A stretch of 64,000 nt of DNA, from positions 4,588,001 to 4,652,000 of the forward strand of contig NZ_CP073105.1 of assembly GCF_018138085.1 (NCBI RefSeq), given 5' to 3'. Positions 46,329 to 55,084 of the stretch are shown here, piece by piece (position 1 is the stretch's first letter; every line of letters starts with the position of its first letter). A model generated the notes under the pieces. It was given only the letters and a program-made list of their open reading frames with translations. It was not told where the DNA came from and made no database searches. Source of the stretch: Stutzerimonas stutzeri (lineage in GTDB: Bacteria; Pseudomonadota; Gammaproteobacteria; Pseudomonadales; Pseudomonadaceae). A program made the position numbers and the translations under genes.

Positions 46329-49196
46329 TCAGCTCGGGATCAGGTCCAGCGCCTGAAGATGATCACGGACGCGTCGACGCAGCTCGTTCAGATCAAGCGG
46401 CTTGCCCAGCCGCTCCTGACAGTCGAGCCCTTCGTCGGCCTGGCTCGCTGCGCTCAGCACTATCACCGGCAGTCGGCGCGTCGCCGGCGCCTGGCGTAGC
46501 AACCGCAGCAGTTGCTCGCCGCTGAGCTCGGGCAGGTTCAGGTCCAGCAGCAGTAGGTCCGGCGGATCGGCCAGCACCCGTTCCAGGGCCAGGCGGCCGT
46601 TGCCGATCACACTGACTTCTCCCAGATCGGCCAGCGCCTTGCGTACCAGCAGTTGGCTGGCCGGATAGTCTTCGACATACACAATCCGCGGGCGCTCGTG
46701 CAGCCGCGGCTCGCCCTGCGGCTCGAACGCAGGCAGGGCGATCCAGAAGCGGCTGCCGACGCCGGGGGTGCTCTTGACGCCGATGCTGCCGCCCATCAGC
46801 TTGGCGTACTCCAGGCACAGCGACAGGCCGATACCGGCGCCCTGGATATTCGAACTCTCGCGGCCCAGGCGTCGGAACGGCTCGAACATTTCCGCATGCT
46901 GGTCTTCGTCGATGCCCAGGCCGGTGTCCTCTACGATCAGGCGCACCTGCCCTGCCAGCGTTTCCACGGCCAGGCGAATCCGCCCGGCCGGTCGGTTGTA
47001 CTTGATCGCATTCGACAGCAGGTTGAGCAGCACTTGCCGCAGCCGCCTCGCCTCGGCCATCACGTCGACCGGCGCGGCTGGCAGGTCGAATGCGAGCTGC
47101 AAGCCGTGACGCCGGACATCGAGCGTCACCAGCTCGGCGCACTCACGCATCAGCGCGGTGACTTCGACAGGCTCGAGCAGCAGCCGCGGCCGCTCGGCCT
47201 GCAAGCTCGACCAGTCGAGAATGTCGCCCAGCAGCTGGTTTAGATGCCGGCTGGCCAGCAGGATCTCATCGAGGTAGTCGACGGCCTGGGAATCGGCTTC
47301 TGGCGAGCAGTCCATGCGCATCAGCTGGGCAAAACCGAGGATGGCGTTGAGTGGCGTGCGCAACTCGTGGCTGATGCTGGAGATCAGGTGGGTCTTGGCC
47401 TGGTTCGCGGCCTGGGCCTGCTGGGTCGCCAGGCGCAGGTCTTCCTCGCCGCGCTTGATCGCATCGATGTCCACGTGGGTGCCGGCAATCAGGATCGCCT
47501 GACCGGTCACCGGATCGCGTTCGAGCACGCGGCCACGGCTGAGCAGCCAATGGTACGTACCCAGGGCGTCGACGAAACGGAACTCGCTTTCGTAGCGCAG
47601 CCTGGCGCCGTCGCGGTGCATACGCTCCAGCTCGGCGCGGACCTGCGGCACATCCTGCGGGTGGATGCGCCGCAGGAACTGCGCTTCGCTGAGCTGGGCC
47701 GCGGGCAGCCCGAAACGCGCCGGCAGGCGACCACGCAACTGCATCGTGCCGCTGCGCATGTCCAGCTCCCAGAGGCTCTCGGTGGCGCTTTCGAGCACCA
47801 GTTCGAGGCGCTCTTGCGCCTGGCTGCGCTGCGCCTCGCTGGTTTCCAGCCGGCCGCCGAGGGCCAGGGTGTGCTGGCTCAGCTCATCGAGCTCGCGGAT
47901 ATCGGACGCCGCCGGCTGCGGTCGCCATTGGCCCGATCCGATGGCCGCCATCATCCGCGAGATGCCGGCAATGGGTGTCAGCAGCGCCTGGCTGAGCCGC
48001 CGCGCGCGTAGCCAGATAAAAGCGAAGAACAACAGGTAGAACAGCAGCAGGCCGCCAATCAGCAGGTAACCGATCTGCTGGAAACGGCTGGCCAGCGCAT
48101 TGGTCTGGCTGAACAGCTGGGCTTCATCGACCACGGCCAGCAGATGCCAACCGGTCTGCGGCACCGTGGTCCAGGCGACCAGCCGCGGTTCGCCGTCCAG
48201 CGTCAGGCGCATCACGCCGTCTTCCTGGGTCGCGACGGCCCTGGCCAGCTCGCGGGTGTGTTCGCGGCGATCGAGGCGGAAATCCTCCGGCTTGAAGACT
48301 TCCCGGCGCACGGCTTCGTCGTAGGAATGCTCGGTCAGTTCGTCGAGGCCGAACTCACGCTCGCCCGCTTCTGGCAGGGCCATGATGCTCAGGTCACGGC
48401 TGACCAACAGGGCATAACCGCCCCAGGGCACCCGCAGCGCGCCGATCTGACCGATGAGCCCGTTGACCGTGACGTCCACGCCGCTGACGCCTTCGAGGAA
48501 ATCGCCGCGATACACCGGCGCGATGGCCGACATCATCCAGCCCTGCCCGGCCGGATCCAGGTAGACATCGGTCCAGACGATCTTGCGCGACGGGTTCTGC
48601 CAGGCGTTGGCCAGGTAGTAGAAGTTGTAGGTGGGGATGTCTACGTCGGGCGGGTATTGCTGCGCCGTGTCGAACCAGGGGTAGATGTGGTTGTAACTGT
48701 CCCAGCTGTTGAAATAGACGCTGGCGATCAGTGGATTGCCGGCGTGCAGATCCTTCAGCAGCGGGTCGAGGCGGTGCAGCCGGGCGACCTTCTGCAGGTC
48801 GTGTTGCTCGGCGGGGGTGATGGCCGAATAGAAGCTCGCCGCGCCGCCGTGGTCTTCCGGGCTGTAGCGGCTGCCGCTGGCGGTGAGTTGCAGCGGATAC
48901 GGCGCAACCGGAGCGTCCGCCGACAGGGCTCGCGCCGTGGCGCTTCGCAACAGCTCGGTGGAGCGCGCGACCTGCTGCAACTGCTGATCGACGATGCGCG
49001 TCTCTTGCGCTACCGCCATTCGCAGGTCGCCGAGAGCGGCCTCGCGCAGGTAGTCGATCTGCGCCTCGCGGATGGCATTGTTGGTCAGCAGGTAGGTGGC
49101 CACGAGCACGCATTCGACCAGCACCAGCGGAATCAGCGCGGTCTGGACGATGACGCGCCAGATCCATTGACGTATTCCGGTGGGCGTTTTCGACAC
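46329..49196 (-). CDS. Membrane hybrid sensor histidine kinase with PAS and receiver domains
   Basis: 955 residues. Two membrane segments (about 14-38 and 375-395) enclose a 330-residue periplasmic dCache-type sensor, where PWFDTAQQYPPDVDIPTYNFY and GVDVTVNGLIGQI are typical. A PAS domain (about 460-570, with RYESEFRFVDALGTYHW) leads to a HisKA domain with SHELRTPL (His about 609), an HATPase with NLLSNAIKYN and GAGIGLSLCL, and a receiver domain whose phosphoacceptor is Asp 885 in LLLLDLNLPE. No DNA-binding output is present, so the signal must pass to another protein. The upstream region is separate from cysQ. Confidence 0.93.
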   Translation of the reverse strand: MSKTPTGIRQWIWRVIVQTALIPLVLVECVLVATYLLTNNAIREAQIDYLREAALGDLRMAVAQETRIVDQQLQQVARSTELLRSATARALSADAPVAPYPLQLTASGSRYSPEDHGGAASFYSAITPAEQHDLQKVARLHRLDPLLKDLHAGNPLIASVYFNSWDSYNHIYPWFDTAQQYPPDVDIPTYNFYYLANAWQNPSRKIVWTDVYLDPAGQGWMMSAIAPVYRGDFLEGVSGVDVTVNGLIGQIGALRVPWGGYALLVSRDLSIMALPEAGEREFGLDELTEHSYDEAVRREVFKPEDFRLDRREHTRELARAVATQEDGVMRLTLDGEPRLVAWTTVPQTGWHLLAVVDEAQLFSQTNALASRFQQIGYLLIGGLLLFYLLFFAFIWLRARRLSQALLTPIAGISRMMAAIGSGQWRPQPAASDIRELDELSQHTLALGGRLETSEAQRSQAQERLELVLESATESLWELDMRSGTMQLRGRLPARFGLPAAQLSEAQFLRRIHPQDVPQVRAELERMHRDGARLRYESEFRFVDALGTYHWLLSRGRVLERDPVTGQAILIAGTHVDIDAIKRGEEDLRLATQQAQAANQAKTHLISSISHELRTPLNAILGFAQLMRMDCSPEADSQAVDYLDEILLASRHLNQLLGDILDWSSLQAERPRLLLEPVEVTALMRECAELVTLDVRRHGLQLAFDLPAAPVDVMAEARRLRQVLLNLLSNAIKYNRPAGRIRLAVETLAGQVRLIVEDTGLGIDEDQHAEMFEPFRRLGRESSNIQGAGIGLSLCLEYAKLMGGSIGVKSTPGVGSRFWIALPAFEPQGEPRLHERPRIVYVEDYPASQLLVRKALADLGEVSVIGNGRLALERVLADPPDLLLLDLNLPELSGEQLLRLLRQAPATRRLPVIVLSAASQADEGLDCQERLGKPLDLNELRRRVRDHLQALDLIPS

Positions 49197-49319
49197 TGCG
49201 CAGCTCCTGCAATCGGGCTCAAGCGCTTGGCCTGGCCACGGCGGGAAATCCTAGCATGGCGGCCGTCGCGGTCCGCTTGACCGCAAACAGGCCGGGCCTC
49301 GGCCTGCCGCGACGGCGCG

Positions 49320-50135
49320 CTAGCGGTTCGCCAACTCGATCAGCTCGCCACGCCACGCCACGCCACGCGGCAACGCCAGGAACGACGGGTTGAGGTAGCT
49401 TTCACGCGCTTCGTAGGTGAGCGGCGCGCCGCTGACATCCAGCACCTCGCCCCCGGCGCCCTCCAGCACACCCTGGGCGGCGGCGGTATCCCACTGCGAT
49501 GTGGGCGCCAGGCGCGGGTAGCAGTCGGCAGCGCCCTCGGCCAGCAGGCAGAATTTCAGCGAGCTGCCGACGTTGGCCAGTGACAGGTTGCCAAAGCGCT
49601 GGCGCAAGCCGTCGAGCAACTGCTCCTGCGCCGGGCTCGAATGCCGACGGCTGGCCACCACGGTGAATGACTCGATCGGCTCGGGGCGCACCCGCATTGG
49701 TTGCGCAGCGCCATCGGCCTCCGCCCGCCAGGCGCCGAATTCGCCGCCACCGTAGTAGCAGCGGCCATTGGCCGGGACACCCACCACGCCGAACAGCACC
49801 TTCCCGCCTTCGATCAGCGCCACGTTGACGGTGAACTCCTCGCTGCCGGCGATGAACTCCTTGGTCCCGTCCAGCGGATCGACCAGCCACCAGCGGGTCC
49901 AGCCGGCGCGCTCGGCCAGGCTCAGCGCGCAGTCTTCTTCGGACAGTACCGGGATACTCGCATCCAACGCCTGCAAGCCAGCGGCGAGCACATGATGGGC
50001 CGCCATGTCCGCGGCGGTGACGGGCGAGGCATCGGCCTTCTCGTGCACCCGCACGTCATTGCGCCAGTACGGCAGGATGGCCTGCCCGGCGTCGCGAACC
50101 AGATCGATGACCCGCGTCAGATAAGGATGGCTCAC
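49320..50135 (-). CDS. cysQ: 3'(2'),5'-bisphosphate nucleotidase
   Basis: 271 residues. The lithium-sensitive phosphatase motifs are VLSEEDCA, WLVDPLDGTKEFIAGSEEF and, near the C-terminus, SQWDTAAAQGVLEGAGGEV. It hydrolyses PAP, a by-product of sulfate assimilation, to AMP. It overlaps the nudE gene by four bases (ATGA), the pair being a known gammaproteobacterial neighbour. Confidence 0.95.
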   Translation of the reverse strand: MSHPYLTRVIDLVRDAGQAILPYWRNDVRVHEKADASPVTAADMAAHHVLAAGLQALDASIPVLSEEDCALSLAERAGWTRWWLVDPLDGTKEFIAGSEEFTVNVALIEGGKVLFGVVGVPANGRCYYGGGEFGAWRAEADGAAQPMRVRPEPIESFTVVASRRHSSPAQEQLLDGLRQRFGNLSLANVGSSLKFCLLAEGAADCYPRLAPTSQWDTAAAQGVLEGAGGEVLDVSGAPLTYEARESYLNPSFLALPRGVAWRGELIELANR

Positions 50136-50698
50136 TGGCTGAACTCCCCTCGCTCGATCAACAGATCGCGCGCCAGATACAGCGCAGCCAATGCGCGGCC
50201 CTCGCTGAACTGCGGATTCCGGATCAGGCTCGACAGCTCGCGCAGGTCGATCCGGTCGACCCGCATCGGCTCGGGTTCATCGCCGGGCAGGTGTTCGGCA
50301 TACAGATCGCGCGCCAGCACCACCTGAATCTTCTGGCTCATGTAACCGGGCGAGAGCGACAGCTCGGTGAGCAGCTCCAGACGGCGCGCGCCGAAACCGG
50401 CTTCTTCCTTGAGTTCGCGGTTGGCGGCATCGAGCACGTCTTCACCCGGCTCGATCAACCCCTTGGGCAACGACAGCTCGTAGCTGTCGGTGCCGCCGCA
50501 GTACTCCTCGACCAGCAGTGCCCGTCCGTCGGTCTCCAGCGCGACGATCATCACCGCGCCGTAGCCGGTACCCTGCCCGACCAGCCGCTCGTAGGTGCGT
50601 TCGACGCCATTGGAGAAGCGCAGCTGCAGCTCCTCGACGCGGAACAGACGGCTGGTGGCAACGATCTCACGAGCAAGTACGGTAGGTTTCTGGCGCAT
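50132..50698 (-). CDS. nudE: ADP compounds hydrolase NudE
   Basis: 188 residues from the ATG at 50698. The Nudix box GLIEPGEDVLDAANRELKEE followed by AGFG fits the consensus Gx5Ex7REUxEExGU. NudE hydrolyses ADP-ribose, NADH and diadenosine compounds. It is divergent from the nucleotidase-type yrfG gene across 120 bases, an arrangement known in enterobacteria and Pseudomonas. Confidence 0.94.
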   Translation of the reverse strand: MRQKPTVLAREIVATSRLFRVEELQLRFSNGVERTYERLVGQGTGYGAVMIVALETDGRALLVEEYCGGTDSYELSLPKGLIEPGEDVLDAANRELKEEAGFGARRLELLTELSLSPGYMSQKIQVVLARDLYAEHLPGDEPEPMRVDRIDLRELSSLIRNPQFSEGRALAALYLARDLLIERGEFSQ

Positions 50699-50818
50699 GG
50701 GGGATATCCTTGAAACGCGAGCCGCAATCATAACCCGCCTTTCCGTCGGCACCGTGAACGCTTTGCATCGAGCCGACCGCTGTCGCACCATTGCGTCAAC
50801 GCCAAAGAAGAGTCCGCC

Positions 50819-51499
50819 ATGATCGATTCACTGCCCTGGTCCGAAATCGACACCGTTTTGCTGGACATGGACGGTACCCTGCTGGATCTGCACTTCGATA
50901 ACCACTTCTGGCTCGAATTCCTGCCCCAGCGCTACGCCGAACTGCACGGCATCAGCCCGGCCATGGCCGAACTGGAACTGGCGCCGCTGTTCAACGAGCA
51001 CGAGGGCAAGCTGACCTGGTATTGCCTGGACTTCTGGACCCGCGAGCTGAACCTGCCGATCCGCGAGATGAAGCGCGAAATCGCCGACCTCATCGCCCTG
51101 CGACCGGCGGCGGATGAGTTTCTCGCCGCCCTGCGCGAGGCGGGTAAGCGGGTGGTGCTGATTACCAACGCCCATCGCGATTCGCTGTCGCTGAAGCTCG
51201 AGCGCGTCGAACTGGCCCCCTGGTTCGATCGCCTGATCAGCTCGCATGACTACGGTTTCCCCAAGGAGCAGGCGCAGTTCTGGTACGCCCTGAAGGCGGA
51301 CCTGGATTTCGATCCAGCCACATCCCTGTTCATCGACGACAGCCTGCCGGTGTTGCGCAGCGCCCGTGAGTTCGGCATCGCGCACCTGCTGGCGATCCTC
51401 GAACCGGACAGCCGGCGCGGCCAGAAAGACACGGAAGAATTTTCCGCCGTCGACGACTACCAGACGCTGATTCGCAACCTGCAAGGCTATCCAGCCTGA
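50819..51499 (+). CDS. yrfG: GMP/IMP nucleotidase of the HAD family
   Basis: 226 residues. The HAD motif I is VLLDMDGTLLDLHFDN near residues 14-29, motif II LITNAHRDSL, motif III on KEQAQFWYAL and motif IV LFIDDSLPVL. It corresponds to E. coli YrfG, which dephosphorylates GMP and IMP. It starts directly after an AAAGAAGAG-type site. Confidence 0.93.
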   Translation: MIDSLPWSEIDTVLLDMDGTLLDLHFDNHFWLEFLPQRYAELHGISPAMAELELAPLFNEHEGKLTWYCLDFWTRELNLPIREMKREIADLIALRPAADEFLAALREAGKRVVLITNAHRDSLSLKLERVELAPWFDRLISSHDYGFPKEQAQFWYALKADLDFDPATSLFIDDSLPVLRSAREFGIAHLLAILEPDSRRGQKDTEEFSAVDDYQTLIRNLQGYPA

Positions 51500-51700
51500 A
51501 ACAGCGGTTAGGCTGACTTAATTGCGCTGCCCGGAGGTCGCCTTTAACTCGGCGAGAGTCGGCAAGGCTGGTTAGGATGGCGGGGTGTCCGAACGGACAA
51601 CACAACGAAGACGGGCCGCTGGCCGCGTCACGATAGGTGGATCATGCCCCGTACCTGTGGCGCATCGGGCAGAACGCCGCCGCGCATCGATGGATGACCT

Positions 51701-53794
51701 ATGGCTGTAGACGCAGGGCGCTGGCCCCCCGGAACCAGTGAAATGAGCGAGCGCATCCGTCGTCACGACTGGAGCGCGACGCCGCTGGGCCCGATCGAAG
51801 GCTGGCCCGTCTCGCTGCGCAGCCTGCTCGACACCTTGCTCGACGCGCCCTTGCCGATGTGCGTGCTATGGGGCGAGAGCGGTCTGCAGCTGTACAACGA
51901 TGCCCATGCGCGGTTGATCGGCGCTCATCATCCTGCTGCGCTAGGCACGCCCGTCGCCGTCACCTGGGGCCCGGTATGGCCGGAGCTGATCGAGGCGCGC
52001 GAGCGCAACGAACTCAGCCACGCCTGCCTGCTGCGCAACCATCGCCTCTCGAGCGATGGCACCTCGCAAGGTGCCGCGGCCTGGTTCGACCTGGCCCTGA
52101 GCCCGATCCGCGACGGCGAGCGCATCGCCGGGCAACTGTTGTGCCTGCGCCCCAGCGACGAACAGGCGCTACGGCGCAGCGAAGCGGAGATGCGCATGAT
52201 CACCGATGCGCTACCGGTGCTCATCGGCTACATCGATCGGCATGAGCGCTTTCGCTTCAACAACCGCCACTATGAAGACTGGTTCGGCTTCTCCCCCGAA
52301 TCCCTCTACGGCAAATCCGTACGCGAGGTGATCGGCGAACAGGGCTATGCGCTGCGACGCGCGAACATCGAGGCGGCGCTCGCCGGTCAGCCCAGCAGTT
52401 TCGAAGCCGACAGCCCGCACCGCGACGGCCGGCCGCGCCGTTCCCTGGTGCAATACCTGCCGCGTAGAGACGACACGGGGCAGGTCCAGGGCTTCTTCGT
52501 CCTGGCCCAGGATGTCACCGAGCGCTGGCAGGCCGAGCAGGCGCTGCGCGAACTCAACGAGACGCTGGAAAGCCGGGTGCAGGAGCGCACCGAGGCGCTG
52601 GCCGAAGTCTACGAGCGTCTGGTCGCCGAGATGGCCAGCCGTCAGCAGGCGCAGGAGGCCCTGCGCCAAGCCCAGAAGATGGAGGCGGTCGGCCAGCTGA
52701 CCGGCGGCATCGCCCACGACTTCAACAACATGCTCACCGGCATCATCGGCGGGCTGGACCTGATCCAGCGCTACAACCAGTCCGGACGCCACGGCGAAAC
52801 CCAGCGCTTCATCGACGCGGCGATGAATTCGGCCAACCGAGCCGCCGCCCTGACCCATCGGCTGTTGGCCTTCGCCCGTCGGCAACCGCTGAACCTCAAG
52901 CGAGTCGATCTCAACGAGCTGGTCGACTCGATGCGCGACCTGATGGTGCGGACCCTGGGCAGCCATATCCTGGTCGACACCCTGCTCGAATCCGACCTCT
53001 GGCCGGCGAGCAGCGATGAAAACCAGTTGGAGAGCACGCTTCTCAACCTGGTGATCAATGCCCGCGACGCCATGCCCGACGGTGGCAGCCTGTACATCGC
53101 GACGGCCAACGTGCAGTTGCAGCGTCAATCGGAAGTCGGCGACCTGGCTCCGGGGCGCTATGTCAGCCTCAGCGTGATCGACAGCGGCTGCGGCATGTCG
53201 CCCAAGGTGCTGGCGGCGGCGTTCGAACCTTTCTTCACCACCAAACCCATCGGCCAGGGCACGGGCCTGGGGCTATCGATGATCTACGGTTTCGCTCGCC
53301 AGGCCGGCGGTCATCTGCAGATCCGCAGCGAGCTCGGCAAGGGCACCGAAGTGACCCTCTATCTACCGGCGCATCAGGACGTCACCCCGGTGCCGGACCC
53401 GAGCGAGCCGGAGCAACAGACCCCGCCGATGTCGCAGGGCGAGACCGTCCTGGTGGTCGAGGACGATCCTGCGGTGCGGGCCCTGGTGCTGGACGTGCTG
53501 GACATGCTCGGCTATCGCGCGCTGGAAGCCGCCGAGCCCAACGCCGCGGTGCACATTCTGCGCAGCGGCGAGCGCATCGACCTGCTGATTTCCGACGTCG
53601 GCCTGCCGGGCATGAACGGCCGGCAGCTGGCCGACGTGGCCCGCCAGCACCGGCCCACGCTGAAGGTGCTGTTTATCACCGGCTACGCCGAGCAGGCCGC
53701 CAGCAGCGGCTTTCTCGACATTGGGATGGACATGATCAGCAAGCCATTCTCCATCGATCATCTGGCGACGCGGGTGCGCGATATGTTGGCGTGA
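51701..53794 (+). CDS. Cytoplasmic PAS hybrid histidine kinase with receiver domain
   Basis: 697 residues without a membrane segment. It begins with the PAS-associated [20 protein letters not shown] found in soluble Pseudomonas kinases, then a second PAS (about 165-285, with [17 protein letters not shown]), a coiled linker, HisKA with [11 protein letters not shown] (His 339), an HATPase domain ([33 protein letters not shown]) and a C-terminal receiver with Asp 632 in [10 protein letters not shown]. The start could also be the ATG at 51743. No response regulator gene is adjacent; the receiver may be its own output. It has no direct link to the neighbouring genes. Confidence 0.93.
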   Translation: MAVDAGRWPPGTSEMSERIRRHDWSATPLGPIEGWPVSLRSLLDTLLDAPLPMCVLWGESGLQLYNDAHARLIGAHHPAALGTPVAVTWGPVWPELIEARERNELSHACLLRNHRLSSDGTSQGAAAWFDLALSPIRDGERIAGQLLCLRPSDEQALRRSEAEMRMITDALPVLIGYIDRHERFRFNNRHYEDWFGFSPESLYGKSVREVIGEQGYALRRANIEAALAGQPSSFEADSPHRDGRPRRSLVQYLPRRDDTGQVQGFFVLAQDVTERWQAEQALRELNETLESRVQERTEALAEVYERLVAEMASRQQAQEALRQAQKMEAVGQLTGGIAHDFNNMLTGIIGGLDLIQRYNQSGRHGETQRFIDAAMNSANRAAALTHRLLAFARRQPLNLKRVDLNELVDSMRDLMVRTLGSHILVDTLLESDLWPASSDENQLESTLLNLVINARDAMPDGGSLYIATANVQLQRQSEVGDLAPGRYVSLSVIDSGCGMSPKVLAAAFEPFFTTKPIGQGTGLGLSMIYGFARQAGGHLQIRSELGKGTEVTLYLPAHQDVTPVPDPSEPEQQTPPMSQGETVLVVEDDPAVRALVLDVLDMLGYRALEAAEPNAAVHILRSGERIDLLISDVGLPGMNGRQLADVARQHRPTLKVLFITGYAEQAASSGFLDIGMDMISKPFSIDHLATRVRDMLA

Positions 53795-53904
53795 AGGGCG
53801 CAGTGCAAGGGCTCGCGCTCGACACCATGGCCGCGGCTCGCCGGTTCACCTCGACCGCTAAACCGCCAAGGGCACGAGGCGTCAGGCCACGAACCTTTGG
53901 CGCG

Positions 53905-54777
53905 CTATTGCCCGGGACTGTAGACCCGCGGCGCGCTGTGGTGCGGCAGGTGGATCAGGTTGAGCCGGTGCTGGCGCGCCCAGCGCACGCAGAGATCGGT
54001 CGGTGCAGAAAGACTCACCAGCGTCGGCAAGCCCGCACGCACGGCTTTGTGGATCAGCTCCAGGCTGCAGCGGCTGGTGACCACCGCGAAGCCTCGGCGG
54101 CCGTCACGGCCCTCGCGACGCAGCGCGCCGATCAGCTTATCCAACGCGTTGTGCCGACCGATGTCTTCGCGGCACAGCACGATGTCGCCGTGCTCGTCGA
54201 CGAACAGCGCGGCGTGCAGTGCACCGCTTTGCCGCGCCAGCCGTTGCGCATCGTTGATCCGCGCGCGCAGCTCGTGCAGATGCGCGGCGGGCGGCAACGG
54301 ACCGGGCATCAGCGGGGTCAACTGCGGCAGCGCCTGGTCGATCGCCTCCACACCGCACAGACCGCAACCACTGGTGCCGGCCAGATTGCGGCGCTGCTGC
54401 TTGAGCGCCCAGAACGCGCGATTGCCGATCTCGACTTCGGCGCTGAACGCCTCGCCACGACGGCTGAGCTGGATGTCATAGATCTCGTCGAGGCCGCTAA
54501 CCAGCTCGCCGCTGAGACTGAAGCCGACGACGAAGTCCTCCAATGCGCTGGGCGAGACCATCATCACCGCATGGCTGATGCCGTTGTAGGCGATGGCCAG
54601 GGCACACTCCTCGGCCAGCACCGCGTCGCCGGTCTGCGCGGCGTCATCCAGCTCGACATAGCGGTAGGCCTGCGGCTCCGGGTTGGTAACGGGCGAGCCG
54701 GCGTCGGTAAGAGGGGCAAGACGGGGCATGTGGCGAGATCCTGACGGCGAGCCTGTAAGGATATTCGACTCAGGCAT
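53905..54777 (-). CDS. fdhD: Formate dehydrogenase accessory sulfurtransferase FdhD
   Basis: 290 residues, close to the family size. It transfers sulfur to the molybdenum cofactor that FdsA needs. The catalytic cysteine pair is in GTSGCGLCGVEAI (CxxC), and ALCREDIGRHNALDKLIG-type sequence (VLCREDIGRHNALDKLIGAL) contains the cofactor region. The start at 54777 overlaps the fdsD stop by eight bases. This gene corresponds to fdsC of other bacteria, but here it lies after fdsD. The last gene of the operon. Confidence 0.95.
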   Translation of the reverse strand: MPESNILTGSPSGSRHMPRLAPLTDAGSPVTNPEPQAYRYVELDDAAQTGDAVLAEECALAIAYNGISHAVMMVSPSALEDFVVGFSLSGELVSGLDEIYDIQLSRRGEAFSAEVEIGNRAFWALKQQRRNLAGTSGCGLCGVEAIDQALPQLTPLMPGPLPPAAHLHELRARINDAQRLARQSGALHAALFVDEHGDIVLCREDIGRHNALDKLIGALRREGRDGRRGFAVVTSRCSLELIHKAVRAGLPTLVSLSAPTDLCVRWARQHRLNLIHLPHHSAPRVYSPGQ

Positions 54778-55015
54778 GCACCTGCGGTTCTATCTGCTCA
54801 CGCAGCCCGCGCAGCGATTGCAGGGCGAACTCGCTCAGCCCCTCGCCGCCATTGGCGTCCAGATGGGCGTAGAGCGCGGTGCGCATCTGCGGGTCCCACT
54901 GGCGCCTGAGGTGCTGGGCAAAATCGACGCGCGCCTGGGCGGGGTCGGGTTGGGAGACGAAGAAGGCGCCGATCTGGTTGGCCATCTTGATCAGTTGCGT
55001 GGCATTCATGCCCAT
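54770..55015 (-). CDS. fdsD: NAD-dependent formate dehydrogenase delta subunit
   Basis: 81 residues from the ATG at 55015 (MGMNATQLIKMANQIGAFF). The FdsD pattern LIKMANQIGAFFVSQPDP, then DFAQHLRRQWDPQMR and the C-terminal LQSLRGLREQ helix is clear. It is a small helper or structural subunit of the Fds enzyme. It lies 69 bases after fdsA and overlaps fdhD. Confidence 0.92.
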   Translation of the reverse strand: MGMNATQLIKMANQIGAFFVSQPDPAQARVDFAQHLRRQWDPQMRTALYAHLDANGGEGLSEFALQSLRGLREQIEPQVHA

Positions 55016-55084
55016 CTGCACACCTCGATGCGCTGAAGAGAAAACAGGAGCCACCGGCGGGCCGCAACGGCCGGCCGGCGGGTT

